In this document: positions 34,866 through 42,478 of the stretch, in pieces
How the letters are laid out: every line of letters starts with the position of its first letter
Numbering within the stretch: position 1 is the stretch's first letter
Source of the DNA: Asanoa ishikariensis
GTDB taxonomy: Bacteria > Actinomycetota > Actinomycetes > Mycobacteriales > Micromonosporaceae
Direction of reading: 5' to 3'
Assembly: GCF_900107455.1 (NCBI RefSeq)
Contig: NZ_FNQB01000003.1
Span: forward strand, 1,302,001-1,366,000
DNA: 64,000 bases
Program-made: the position numbers and the translations under genes
The notes under the pieces: model-generated
The model's input: only the letters and a program-made list of their open reading frames with translations
Databases searched by the model: none
What the model was told of the DNA's origin: nothing

Positions 34866-34884
34866 AATCTAGCACTGATAGAGT
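34866..34884. promoter_or_regulatory. TetR-family operator 2 (degenerate)
   Basis: AATCTAGCACTGATAGAGT. The right half keeps TGATAGAG of operator 1 and the left half is partly matched. The two dyads are centred 20 bases apart, about two helical turns. Confidence 0.55.
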
Positions 34885-34904
34885 GCTGGCGGGAGGTGTC
34901 AAAT

Positions 34905-35537
34905 TTGGCGTTGGACCGACAGCGGATCGTCGCCGAGGCCGTCGCCCTGCTCGACGCCGAGGGTCTCGACGGCGTGACGACGCGAAAGCTCGCCGCGCGG
35001 CTCGGTGTGCAGTCGCCGACCCTCTACTGGCATCTGCCCAACAAGGCGGCCCTGGTCACGGCGATCGCCGACGCGATACTCGACCAGGAGTTCGGCGACA
35101 TGTCACCGCCCGAGCCCGATCAACACTGGCAGGACTGGTTGAGCGGCCTGGCCGAGCGGCTGCGCCGGGCGCTGCTCGCCCATCCGGACGGCGCCCGAGT
35201 CATCTCCGCCTCCCAGCTCTCCCGCACCATGGCCGCGATCTCCGAACTGGCCATGAGCACCCTGGTGGCGCGCGACATCCCGTTGCGACAGGCCCGCGTG
35301 ATCGTGCTGACCGTCGAGCGCTTCACGGTCGGCCACGTCCTCGAAGAACAGGCCCCCCGTCCGGACACGGAGGCGCTGAAAGACTTCGACATGGCCGCGT
35401 TCACCGACCAACACCCGACCGTCGTGGCCGCGATCGCCGACTACTTCCGCCCTGGCCGCACCGTGGACGACCTGTTCCGCGAGTGCCTGGAGGTCGTCAT
35501 CGCGGGCGCCGCGGTCAAAGCCGGGGCCAACTCCTGA
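34905..35537 (+). CDS. TetR family repressor (tetracycline-repressor-like C-terminal domain)
   Basis: A 210-residue repressor. The HTH covers about residues 5-50 (RIVAEAVALLDAEGLDGVTT, LAARLGVQSPTLYWHLPNKA). The C-terminal domain (VLTVERFTVGHVLEEQA) resembles the TetR-C class that includes TetR itself. I choose start TTG 34905 because GGGAGG lies 8 bases upstream; longer frames cross the operators. It probably represses itself and the reductase until a small ligand binds. Confidence 0.9.
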   Translation: MALDRQRIVAEAVALLDAEGLDGVTTRKLAARLGVQSPTLYWHLPNKAALVTAIADAILDQEFGDMSPPEPDQHWQDWLSGLAERLRRALLAHPDGARVISASQLSRTMAAISELAMSTLVARDIPLRQARVIVLTVERFTVGHVLEEQAPRPDTEALKDFDMAAFTDQHPTVVAAIADYFRPGRTVDDLFRECLEVVIAGAAVKAGANS

Positions 35538-35589
35538 CGGCCTCGGCGGCCTCACGGACGGATCGCGAACCGCACTCTTCGGACGGGTA

Positions 35590-36195
35590 TCAGCGGCGGC
35601 ACGCGAGCAGGACCGTGTCGTTCTGGTGGTGGGTGCCGGGCGGTGCGGGTGTGGTCCGCGGGCGCGACTCGTTGGCCAGGATCGTCCAGTCGTCGCCGAG
35701 CAGCGCGGCGATGTCGGCCGGGTGCCAGTAGTCGGCCGGGTCGAAGCCGTGGTCCGTGCCCGGTGGGAGGTCGGCCGGGTCGTGGCTGGCGACGAGCAGG
35801 GTGCCGCCGGGCGCGACCGCGGCGACCAGGCCTCGCGGGCCCGCGTCACCCGCCTGCTTCAACAGGGGGAAGTACTGCGCGGTGACCAGGTCGAACTCCC
35901 CCGGCGGCGGCGTCTGCGTCAGGTCCAAAGCCGTCCAGGTCACCCGATCGGCGAGGTCTGGGTCGGTCGTGGCGGCGCGGTCCAGCGCCGTCCGCGAGAT
36001 GTCGATCGCGGTCACCTGCCACCCGCGCTGCGCCAGCCAGCGGGCGTCGGCGCCCTCACCGCAGCCGACGTCGAGCGCCCGCCCTGGCGGCAGGTCGGTG
36101 ACCTCGGTGACCAGGACGCCGTTGGGGCGACCACTGAAGACCTGGTCGCGGCTGCCGTACAGGTCGTCCCAGAACTGGGCGCCGTGGTTGCTCAT
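35590..36195 (-). CDS. Class I SAM-dependent methyltransferase
   Basis: A 201-residue methyltransferase. Motif I is ALDVGCGEGADARWLA (about residues 41-56), the acidic residue follows in VTAIDISRTAL, and motif post-I/IV is EFDLVTAQYFPLL. It resembles tellurite-resistance TehB-like and thiopurine methyltransferase-like small-molecule enzymes. Start ATG 36195 is preceded by AGGGTGG. It lies 58 bases after the LanC-like gene on the same strand, so a joint role in peptide modification is possible but unsupported. Confidence 0.85.
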   Translation of the reverse strand: MSNHGAQFWDDLYGSRDQVFSGRPNGVLVTEVTDLPPGRALDVGCGEGADARWLAQRGWQVTAIDISRTALDRAATTDPDLADRVTWTALDLTQTPPPGEFDLVTAQYFPLLKQAGDAGPRGLVAAVAPGGTLLVASHDPADLPPGTDHGFDPADYWHPADIAALLGDDWTILANESRPRTTPAPPGTHHQNDTVLLACRR

Positions 36196-36253
36196 CACGC
36201 CACCCTGCCCGGCGTCGCGGCCGCCCGCCAAACCTCCTTGCCGGAACGGCAAA

Positions 36254-37576
36254 TCAAGCGGCGGCTCGGGTGACGCACAGCCGCTCGGGCACGGCCCACC
36301 ACTGGTCCGGGCGGTCGACGACCGCAGCGGTCGGGCCGTCGTCCAGGACGCGGGCGAAGCGCAGCAGGAACGCGGCGATCCCCGCGGCGCCCTGCATCCA
36401 GGTCGTGCCCGGCGGCAGCAGCGGCGGGTCCTGCCGGTACTCCACGAACTGCCAGCGCGCCCCCGCGTCGTCGCGGATCGCCCGCTCGACGAGGGCATCG
36501 GCCATCGTCTCGACGCCACCCATCAGCACCGCCGCGTACGCCTCGTCCGTGGTGTCCTGGGCGGCGTCGAGCAGGACGTCGGCGACGCCCGCCGTGCCGC
36601 AGCAGCGGCCGTCGTTGTCCCAGAAGCCGGGGCGGAGCCGTTGCGGGAGACCCGAGCTCAGCACCGAGTGCAGGCAGCGCCGGCGCAACTCGTCGACCCC
36701 GAAGTCACCGACCCGCTCGACCCCGGCGCGGGCCAGGGCGGCGAACACCTGGGAGGTGCCGGCGGGGCCGTGACACCAGTTGTACGTCACCGGCTCGACC
36801 TCGCGCTGCGACCGCGGGATGGTGTGCTCGACGACGAACCCGCCGTTGTCGAGCGAGGCGATGGCCAGCAGGTGCGCGGCACCCTGGCGCGCGGCGGCGA
36901 CGAAGTCGGCCCGGTCGAGGGCGTGGCCGGCGACGGCCAGCGCCGCGGCCACGCCGGCGGTGCCGTGCGAGAAGTTGGGGGTGCTCGACGTGTATCCCGG
37001 CAACATCCGCCAGTCCAGGCCGGCCTCGGTCGGCTCGGCCGCCCGCAGAAGCGCCTCTCCCCCGGTCGTCATGATCTCGGCGGCGACCGGACCTCCGGAC
37101 CAGGCGGCGGTGAGCACCACGCCGGCGCTGCCCGAGACGACGTCCGACAGCACGCCGCCGAACATCTCCCGGACGCTCGGCGACGGTTCCCATCCGGCGG
37201 GCGTGCGCAGCGCGGCCAGCCGTTCCATCGCGAACCGCTCCTGCCCGGGAGCCAACAGCCGCAGCGCGGTCACCTCACCGCCGAGGCCGTCGTAGAGCGA
37301 CGGGTCGCTGCGGTCCGAAGGCCCGCCCAAGCGGTCGACGATGCCCGCCGCCAGTGCGGTCTCGGCGCCGTTCAGAGGACGATGGCGGCGGACCTCGGCG
37401 AGTACGGGAGCCAGCCCGGCAATGCCCGCGTAGAGCGAGTCGCGGTCCTCGGCCGGCTGCGGAGGATCGTCGCCGACCACGTCGGGGAGCCACGGCCCGT
37501 CGTCGTACCGGACCTGGCTCAGCACCCAGGCCCAGGCGGCCTCGCCCAACTCGCGATACCTCGATGCGTCAGACAC
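36254..37576 (-). CDS. Orphan LanC-like cyclase with three-Cys (CCG) zinc site
   Basis: A 440-residue protein with the seven helical-hairpin repeats of lanthionine synthetase C. Zinc ligands are Cys268 (NWCHGPAG) and Cys325-Cys326 (GRCCGTAG); other repeat loops read NFSHGTAG and WMQGAAGIA. Classical LanC proteins have Cys/Cys-His at this site, while the CCG version occurs in ProcM-type, highly reactive cyclases. No dehydratase, LanM or precursor peptide is evident nearby, so it is an orphan. It might add thiols to dehydrated peptides or glutathione/mycothiol-type adducts; unproven. Confidence 0.85.
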   Translation of the reverse strand: MSDASRYRELGEAAWAWVLSQVRYDDGPWLPDVVGDDPPQPAEDRDSLYAGIAGLAPVLAEVRRHRPLNGAETALAAGIVDRLGGPSDRSDPSLYDGLGGEVTALRLLAPGQERFAMERLAALRTPAGWEPSPSVREMFGGVLSDVVSGSAGVVLTAAWSGGPVAAEIMTTGGEALLRAAEPTEAGLDWRMLPGYTSSTPNFSHGTAGVAAALAVAGHALDRADFVAAARQGAAHLLAIASLDNGGFVVEHTIPRSQREVEPVTYNWCHGPAGTSQVFAALARAGVERVGDFGVDELRRRCLHSVLSSGLPQRLRPGFWDNDGRCCGTAGVADVLLDAAQDTTDEAYAAVLMGGVETMADALVERAIRDDAGARWQFVEYRQDPPLLPPGTTWMQGAAGIAAFLLRFARVLDDGPTAAVVDRPDQWWAVPERLCVTRAAA

Positions 37577-37649
37577 GCCGCCACGATAACGGCGTGACCG
37601 GCGCCACTCGGCCTTGCCATGAGGGCGCTCTCAACGGTCCGATCTCCGG

Positions 37650-38852
37650 ATGTCCGCCTCGACGAGCACCGGTGCTGCCATCCCCCGCGAAGTGCTGCGG
37701 GCGCGGACGGCCGTCGCCGTCGTCTTCGGCCTCAACGGCCTGGCGTTGTCATCCTGGTTCGCCCGGGTGCCGGCCGCGCGGGACGCGCTGGAGCTCAGTG
37801 CCGGCCAGTTGGGCCTGCTGCTGCTGACGGTCTCCGCGGGTGCGGTGGCGGCCCTGCCGGTGGCCGGCGTGCTGACCCACCGGCTCGGCACCTCGCGGAC
37901 CGTGGCCGCGGTGACGGTCGTGGCCTCGGCCGGGCTGGCGCTGGCCGGCGTCGGCGCCGGAGTGTTCGGCTCGCCGGCACTGGTCGGCATCGGCCTGTTC
38001 GCGCTCGGCTACGGCAGCGGCACCTGCGAGGTCGCGATGAACGTGCAAGGGGCCGCGGTCGAGCGCCGGCTGCGTCGCACGATCATGCCGCGCTTCCATG
38101 CGGCGTGGAGCCTGGGTACGGTCACCGGCGCCCTGTTCGGCGCCGGGTGTGCCCGGATGGACGTGCCGATCGGCGTACACCTGGCACTCGCGAGTGTGGT
38201 CATGGCCGTCGGCACGCTCTTCGCCGCCAGCGCGTTCCTCGCGTCCACATCGGACGACGGCTCGGCCGCCGCCCGTCCCCGGTTGCTGGCCGCCTGGCGC
38301 GATCCGCGCGTCCTGCTCATCGGCCTGTTCGTGCTGGTGTTGGGATTCACCGAGGGCGCCGCCAACGACTGGCTGGCGCTCGCCTTCGTCGACGGCCACG
38401 AGGTCAGCGAGGCAGCCGGCGCGGCGGCGTTCGGCGTGTTCGTCGTCGCGATGACCATCGGGCGCACGGCCGGCACGGTCGCCCTCGACGCGTGGGGCCG
38501 GGTCCCGGTCCTGTTCGCCACGATGCTGATAGCGGCCGCGGGCACCGTGATCGTCGTGTTCGCGGGGACCGCGGCGGTCGCGCTGGGCGGGGTGGCCCTG
38601 TGGGGGCTCGGCGCGTCACTCGGCTTCCCGGTCGGCATGAGCGCGGCGGCCGACGACGAGGCCCGCGCCCCGGCACGGGTCAGCGTCGTAGCGGTCCTCG
38701 GCTACACGGCCTTCCTGGCCGGACCACCGCTCGTGGGTTTCCTCGGAGACCACGTCGGCATCCTGCGCGCATTGCTGGTCGTGCCACTCGTCCTGCTGCC
38801 GGCGCTCGCCCTGCTGCCCTCCGTGCGGGAACAACGGGGCCTCGCGGCATAG
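37650..38852 (+). CDS. MFS transporter
   Basis: A 400-residue major facilitator with about 12 helices. It starts in helix 1 (VAVVFGLNGLALSSWFARVP) and has a conserved helix 2-3 loop (GVLTHRLGTSRT) and a second-half HGEVS-like loop. It resembles the MFS sub-group related to sugar/fucose permease-like YbjJ proteins. It is divergent from the LanC gene, and the substrate is unknown. The start follows GGTCCGATCTCCGG without a strong ribosome site. Confidence 0.88.
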   Translation: MSASTSTGAAIPREVLRARTAVAVVFGLNGLALSSWFARVPAARDALELSAGQLGLLLLTVSAGAVAALPVAGVLTHRLGTSRTVAAVTVVASAGLALAGVGAGVFGSPALVGIGLFALGYGSGTCEVAMNVQGAAVERRLRRTIMPRFHAAWSLGTVTGALFGAGCARMDVPIGVHLALASVVMAVGTLFAASAFLASTSDDGSAAARPRLLAAWRDPRVLLIGLFVLVLGFTEGAANDWLALAFVDGHEVSEAAGAAAFGVFVVAMTIGRTAGTVALDAWGRVPVLFATMLIAAAGTVIVVFAGTAAVALGGVALWGLGASLGFPVGMSAAADDEARAPARVSVVAVLGYTAFLAGPPLVGFLGDHVGILRALLVVPLVLLPALALLPSVREQRGLAA

Positions 38853-38865
38853 GCGCTATCGGCGA

Positions 38866-39234
38866 TCAGGCGCGGTCGTGGAGAGTGACCTGGTAGCCGT
38901 CGGGGTCGGCGAAGGTGAATGTCCGGCCGAAGGGGCCGTCGATCGGTGCGGACACGATGGTGTGACCGTCGGCGACGAGCGCGTCGTGAACGGCCTGGAC
39001 ATCCGTGGCGTGGAGCCAGATCGCGGCACCGATGCCGGGCTGGGCGACTGAGGCGAGATCGGTGCCGGGAACGACGTCGCGGAGAGCGAACGCGATCGGG
39101 GTCGTCTCGAAGACGACGGCATGGGGCGGCCCCTGCGGCGAGCGGACGAGGCCGAGGTACCGCTCGTAGAACGCCTGCGACGCGTCGAGGTCGCGAGCTT
39201 GCAGAGAGAGGAAGTCAGGGCCGGTCGCGGGCAT
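38866..39234 (-). CDS. VOC (glyoxalase/bleomycin resistance-like) protein
   Basis: A 122-residue single VOC domain. It starts FLSLQARDLDASQAFYERYL and ends FTFADPDGYQVTLHDRA, the metal-binding-like Glu/His pattern of the family (the last ligand position is Gln/Leu here). Start ATG 39234 has AAGGAG 7 bases upstream; ATG 39240 is too close to it. It is divergent from a MarR regulator, with one operator between, so it is likely its target. The family includes isomerases, dioxygenases and drug-binding proteins. Confidence 0.85.
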   Translation of the reverse strand: MPATGPDFLSLQARDLDASQAFYERYLGLVRSPQGPPHAVVFETTPIAFALRDVVPGTDLASVAQPGIGAAIWLHATDVQAVHDALVADGHTIVSAPIDGPFGRTFTFADPDGYQVTLHDRA

Positions 39235-39252
39235 GATCATGCTCCTTCGGAT

Positions 39253-39272
39253 CGTGTCAGTCTTCTGACACG
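39253..39272. promoter_or_regulatory. MarR operator 1
   Basis: CGTGTCAG TCTT CTGACACG, perfect 8-base arms around a 4-base centre, between the divergent VOC and MarR genes. It shares the TGTCAG-N4-CTGACA core with operator 2. Confidence 0.8.
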
Positions 39273-39280
39273 ACAAACCT

Positions 39281-39298
39281 ATGTCAGACTACTGACAT
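39281..39298. promoter_or_regulatory. MarR operator 2, overlapping the MarR start codon
   Basis: ATGTCAG ACTA CTGACAT, perfect 7-base arms. Its last two bases are the A and T of the MarR ATG (39297-39299). It is 27 bases centre to centre from operator 1. Confidence 0.8.
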
Positions 39299-39755
39299 GA
39301 GTCAAGCTGGTGCCGGCATCGACCTGGAGACGTCCCTGGGCTACCTCCTGAAAGAGGCGTCGAGCGCCCTCCGCGCGGCCATGGAGGCGGTGCTGCGGCC
39401 GCTCGGGATGACCGTGACGCACTACTCCTGCCTCGAGCTGCTGGCTCAACGACCCGGCTTGTCGAACTCCGAGCTCGCGCGGGGCGCGTTCGTGACACGG
39501 CAGTCGATGAACGTGCTGCTCCAAACCCTGGAACGAGAGGGCTACGTGACCAGGCCGGCGGAGGCACCCTTCGGGAAGGTTCTTCCCACGCGCCTCACGC
39601 CTCTCGGGCGACAGAGCCTCGAGAAGGCGACCGCGGCGGTCCGATCCGTCGAGCTCAGGATGCTTGGCGGCTTGACCGAGTCCGAGCAGTCAGCCGCGCT
39701 CCGGATCCTGCGAACCATGGTCCGCTCCCTGCGCGACGGCAACGACGGCGCGTAG
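39297..39755 (+). CDS. MarR family transcriptional regulator
   Basis: A 152-residue winged-HTH repressor with HTH region GLSNSELARGAFVTRQSMNV and wing YVTRPAEAPFGKVLPTRLTP. There is no ribosome site before ATG 39297 and operator 2 overlaps the start codon, so the mRNA is probably leaderless and binding of MarR blocks initiation directly. It likely senses a phenolic or antibiotic-like ligand and controls itself and the VOC gene. Confidence 0.9.
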   Translation: MSQAGAGIDLETSLGYLLKEASSALRAAMEAVLRPLGMTVTHYSCLELLAQRPGLSNSELARGAFVTRQSMNVLLQTLEREGYVTRPAEAPFGKVLPTRLTPLGRQSLEKATAAVRSVELRMLGGLTESEQSAALRILRTMVRSLRDGNDGA

Positions 39756-39809
39756 CTCGCCACGCAGCCGGCCGCCCAGCAACGCGACCGGACGCCGGTG
39801 GCGGGAGTG

Positions 39810-40490
39810 CTAGCGCCGTTCTCCGTGTAGGGCGAATATCGTGCGCGCCCAATAGTCTGGTTCCTCGTGACCGAGAAGGTTGTCCGGGCCAATCGCGAAC
39901 GATGCCCAATGCTCGTTGACCATGGCCAACGCATCCGAGGTCGATGTTCCGAATATCCGGACTATTTCTTGGACGATCGCCCAGGCGTAATCCCGCATGT
40001 CCTCGACCACCGCGAAGCCGAACTCGAATTGGCCGATGGCGGCCGCCGCGGCGCGGGCCGCTTCGCTGACCGCGGGATCCGGATCCTCGATGCGGGCGGC
40101 GACCGCCGCGAGTAGCTGCGGTCGGATTTGCCGAACCTTCCGAAACGTCGACGCCGGGTGATCCAGCGGTGAGTAGCCGGCCAGCTCGACGAACTCGCGC
40201 ACCATCGCGTCGCCTACCGACTCGACCACCCTTGCCAGCCACGCCAGCAGGTCGGCTCGTCGCGGAGTTCGTGGGTCGGCCACGAGTTCGGCGACATACT
40301 GAGCGGCCGGCATCGCGGCCGAATAGACGTTCGGATATTCAAGCAACTCGTATGACAGGTGAACCAGACCCGCCTCCACGGCCTGCGGATCGCTCGACGA
40401 GAGCCCGAGCAGCATGGTCGGCGTGTCCGGGTGCGCCGAACCGTTCCTGTTCTCTAGACGAACCCAGTCGGTTTCCTCGAGGACTGACAC
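39810..40490 (-). CDS. HEAT/armadillo-like helical protein, unknown
   Basis: About 226 residues, all helical with repeat-like pairs (LLGLSSSDPQAVEAGLVHLS, LLAAVAARIEDPDPAVSEAA), like HEAT-type scaffold proteins. The start is uncertain among GTG codons 40490-40499; 40490 has AAGG 8 bases upstream. GC is somewhat lower than neighbours (atatt-containing stretches). Large unknown proteins like this sometimes act as immunity or adaptor proteins. No family assigned. Confidence 0.55.
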   Translation of the reverse strand: MSVLEETDWVRLENRNGSAHPDTPTMLLGLSSSDPQAVEAGLVHLSYELLEYPNVYSAAMPAAQYVAELVADPRTPRRADLLAWLARVVESVGDAMVREFVELAGYSPLDHPASTFRKVRQIRPQLLAAVAARIEDPDPAVSEAARAAAAAIGQFEFGFAVVEDMRDYAWAIVQEIVRIFGTSTSDALAMVNEHWASFAIGPDNLLGHEEPDYWARTIFALHGERR

Positions 40491-40500
40491 CACCCGCACC

Positions 40501-40947
40501 TTATGGCGTCGGCTCCAGGACCACCACGGCCGTCTCCCGCGAGCGCAGCGCCGCGTAGCCGTCCAGGTCCTTGTCGACCGCTCGCCAGCAGTCCCACAGG
40601 CGGGCCCGCTCCGTGCCGGTCGCCGCATATCCGCGGACCTGTCGCGACCCGCCGGGCAGGTCGATCCGGGCCTGCGGGTGCGCCTGGAGGTTGAGCCACC
40701 ACGCGGGCTCCGCGTCGCCCCAGCCGTTCATCGCCAGCGTCACGACGTTGGGCCCGTCCTCGAGATAGCCGAGGATCACGGCGCGCTCCTGGCCGGTGCG
40801 CCGGCCGGTCGTGGTCAGGCGCAGCGTGCCCCACCGGCGGCCGCGCGGCCGCCACAGGCCGAGCTTGCCGAAGGTGAGCCGGTAGATGCCGCGGTGGGTG
40901 TACCACGCCGTCAGGACGACCCAGCGCGGCGGGACTTTGACAGCCAT
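40501..40947 (-). CDS. Deazaflavin (F420)-dependent nitroreductase-family protein
   Basis: A 148-residue protein of the Ddn/nitroreductase F420 family: TTTGRRTGQERAVILGYLED, VTLAMNGWGDAEPAWWLNLQ and AHPQARIDLPGGSRQVRGYA are hallmark segments of the split beta-barrel that binds F420. Start ATG 40947 begins AVKVPPRWVVLTAWYTHRGI. The presence of an F420 enzyme fits an actinobacterium. It precedes no gene in the same operon with a known substrate. Confidence 0.9.
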   Translation of the reverse strand: MAVKVPPRWVVLTAWYTHRGIYRLTFGKLGLWRPRGRRWGTLRLTTTGRRTGQERAVILGYLEDGPNVVTLAMNGWGDAEPAWWLNLQAHPQARIDLPGGSRQVRGYAATGTERARLWDCWRAVDKDLDGYAALRSRETAVVVLEPTP

Positions 40948-40949
40948 GA

Positions 40950-41315
40950 CTACAGCGTGTCGGACGTCCGCAACTCCGGGTCGGCGCGCATGTGCCATGC
41001 GTCGCTCACGAGCTCGCGCAGCCGCGCGACGTCCACCTTGGTCAGCCGGACCATGACGAGCGGGAGACCGTCGTACGCCGGCGTCGTGAAGAAGGTCTCG
41101 GGTTCACCCAGCACCAGCGCCTGCTTCTCGGCCTCGTCGCCGACGTAGAGGACCGCGATGTCGGTGCGGATGACGCGCGGGCGGCCAGGTTGGCGTTCCG
41201 GATAGGACCAGACGAAGCCCTTGTTGCCGACCCGGAAGTCGAAGCCGTCGCTCTCGATCTCGACCACGTGGGGCAGGGCGAGTGCGAGGGTACGAACGTC
41301 GTCGGCGTCAGCCAC
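40950..41315 (-). CDS. MmcQ/YjbR family protein
   Basis: A 121-residue soluble protein of the MmcQ/YjbR (CyaY-like fold) family: TLALALPHVVEIESDGFDFR, NKGFVWSYPERQ and PLVMVRLTKVDVARLRELVS. It starts ATG 41315, and its stop is 2 bases before the next start, suggesting co-translation with the F420-type gene. The family is annotated as possible DNA-binding proteins but function is unknown. Confidence 0.85.
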   Translation of the reverse strand: MADADDVRTLALALPHVVEIESDGFDFRVGNKGFVWSYPERQPGRPRVIRTDIAVLYVGDEAEKQALVLGEPETFFTTPAYDGLPLVMVRLTKVDVARLRELVSDAWHMRADPELRTSDTL

Positions 41316-41324
41316 CGAGACAGG

Positions 41325-42200
41325 CTAGCCGGCCGGCCAGGTGCCCGAGGTGGCCGCCGCCGCGAACGTGCGGCGCAGGAAGTCCAGCAGCACCGCGTCC
41401 GGATCGGGGGCATTTCTGACCTCCGTGTACGGCAGCACGAACTCCCCCAGCTCCTCGTCGTAGCCGGAAAGACCCTCGCGGAAGCCGGGCGGCTCCGGAT
41501 AGGCGTACGAGTAGAACAGCCCCTCGTCCCGGCCGCCCGGCCAGTATCCGGCGCTGGACACCTCGTCGCAGTACGCCTCCCACATGACCCGGTCCGGGCA
41601 GTTGGGCACGCCGCCGGGGTGTTGGGGCGCGGGGCGGCCCGAGAAGCGGGTCACGGCGAGGTCGAACGCACCCCAGAAGAAGTGCACCGGCGAGACCTTG
41701 GCGCGGTACTCGGCGCGGAACGTGTTGAGGACCCGGTCCGCCGACACCAGCGAGGTCCAGAACGCGTGCATGGCCGCAGCGTCGTAGGAGGCGTGTTCGT
41801 CGTCCCGGTCGAACGGGATCACGTCCGGCAGCTCGACCGGCAGCGGGTTGATCGTGACGTCGATGTCGAGGTCCGCGAGATGCGCCCGGTACTCGGCGTA
41901 GAAGTCGGCGACGCTGCGCGGTTCGAGGGTCATCCGGCGGCTCTTGCCGGTCGTCGTGCGGATGTCCAGGGCGTGCGCCACGAAGTCGAAGGCGATCTCG
42001 ACACCCAGATCGCGGTACGGCATCAGCGACGTCGTCAGGCCGGTGCTGTTGACGTAGAGGGTGACGTTCCACCAGTGGTTGGCCGGCGGCGCGAGCGCGA
42101 GCCGCGTCTTGCCCACGATCTGGGTCCAGAGCTGCACCGTGTCACGGGTCGGCTGCCAGGCCGCCACTGGGAGGGCGGGCCATCCGTCGGCTTGTCCCAT
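41325..42200 (-). CDS. DUF5996 family protein
   Basis: A 291-residue soluble protein starting at ATG 42200 (an in-frame ATG at 42209 is nine bases upstream). Its N-terminal part WPALPVAAWQPTRDTVQLWT and QIVGKTRLALAPPANHWWNV is the strongly conserved DUF5996 signature, with a later HFFWGAFDLAVTRFSGR and WPGGRDEGLFYSYAYPEPPG. The family is common in actinobacteria and proteobacteria; its role is unknown. It is divergent from dnaE across about 280 bases. Confidence 0.85.
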   Translation of the reverse strand: MGQADGWPALPVAAWQPTRDTVQLWTQIVGKTRLALAPPANHWWNVTLYVNSTGLTTSLMPYRDLGVEIAFDFVAHALDIRTTTGKSRRMTLEPRSVADFYAEYRAHLADLDIDVTINPLPVELPDVIPFDRDDEHASYDAAAMHAFWTSLVSADRVLNTFRAEYRAKVSPVHFFWGAFDLAVTRFSGRPAPQHPGGVPNCPDRVMWEAYCDEVSSAGYWPGGRDEGLFYSYAYPEPPGFREGLSGYDEELGEFVLPYTEVRNAPDPDAVLLDFLRRTFAAAATSGTWPAG

Positions 42201-42334
42201 CCCGCCCATTTTAGTGCCCAGGCGGGCCGGCCGCCGGGGCATCGAACCGCCCCGATGCGGCGCTCGCCGGCCGCCTTGGGCGGCCCTCAGATGCGGTAAA
42301 GTTCGGCGGCCTCGGCTGCCGGAGAGCGTTACGA

Positions 42335-42360
42335 ACGGTGAGGTTTCTGCTGCTCACCGT
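42335..42360. other. Stem-loop in the dnaE upstream region
   Basis: ACGGTGAG (42335-42342), a 10-base loop, then CTCACCGT (42353-42360), a perfect 8-base stem; outer ACGAAC/GTTCGT (42331-42336, 42380-42385) may extend it. It lies in the 278-base gap (42201-42478) before dnaE, where I see no gene or clear -10/-35 pair. It may be a regulatory site or leader structure. Confidence 0.4.
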
Positions 42361-42478
42361 AGTAGTAGGTGTGAGTTTCGTTCGTTGGCCGCGTCGCTGC
42401 CGGCCAGGACGGCGGATGGCGACGAGACTCGGGCGTGGCGCCGGGGGCGTTGGTGGGGCGGTCGAAGGGGTGGGGTCT

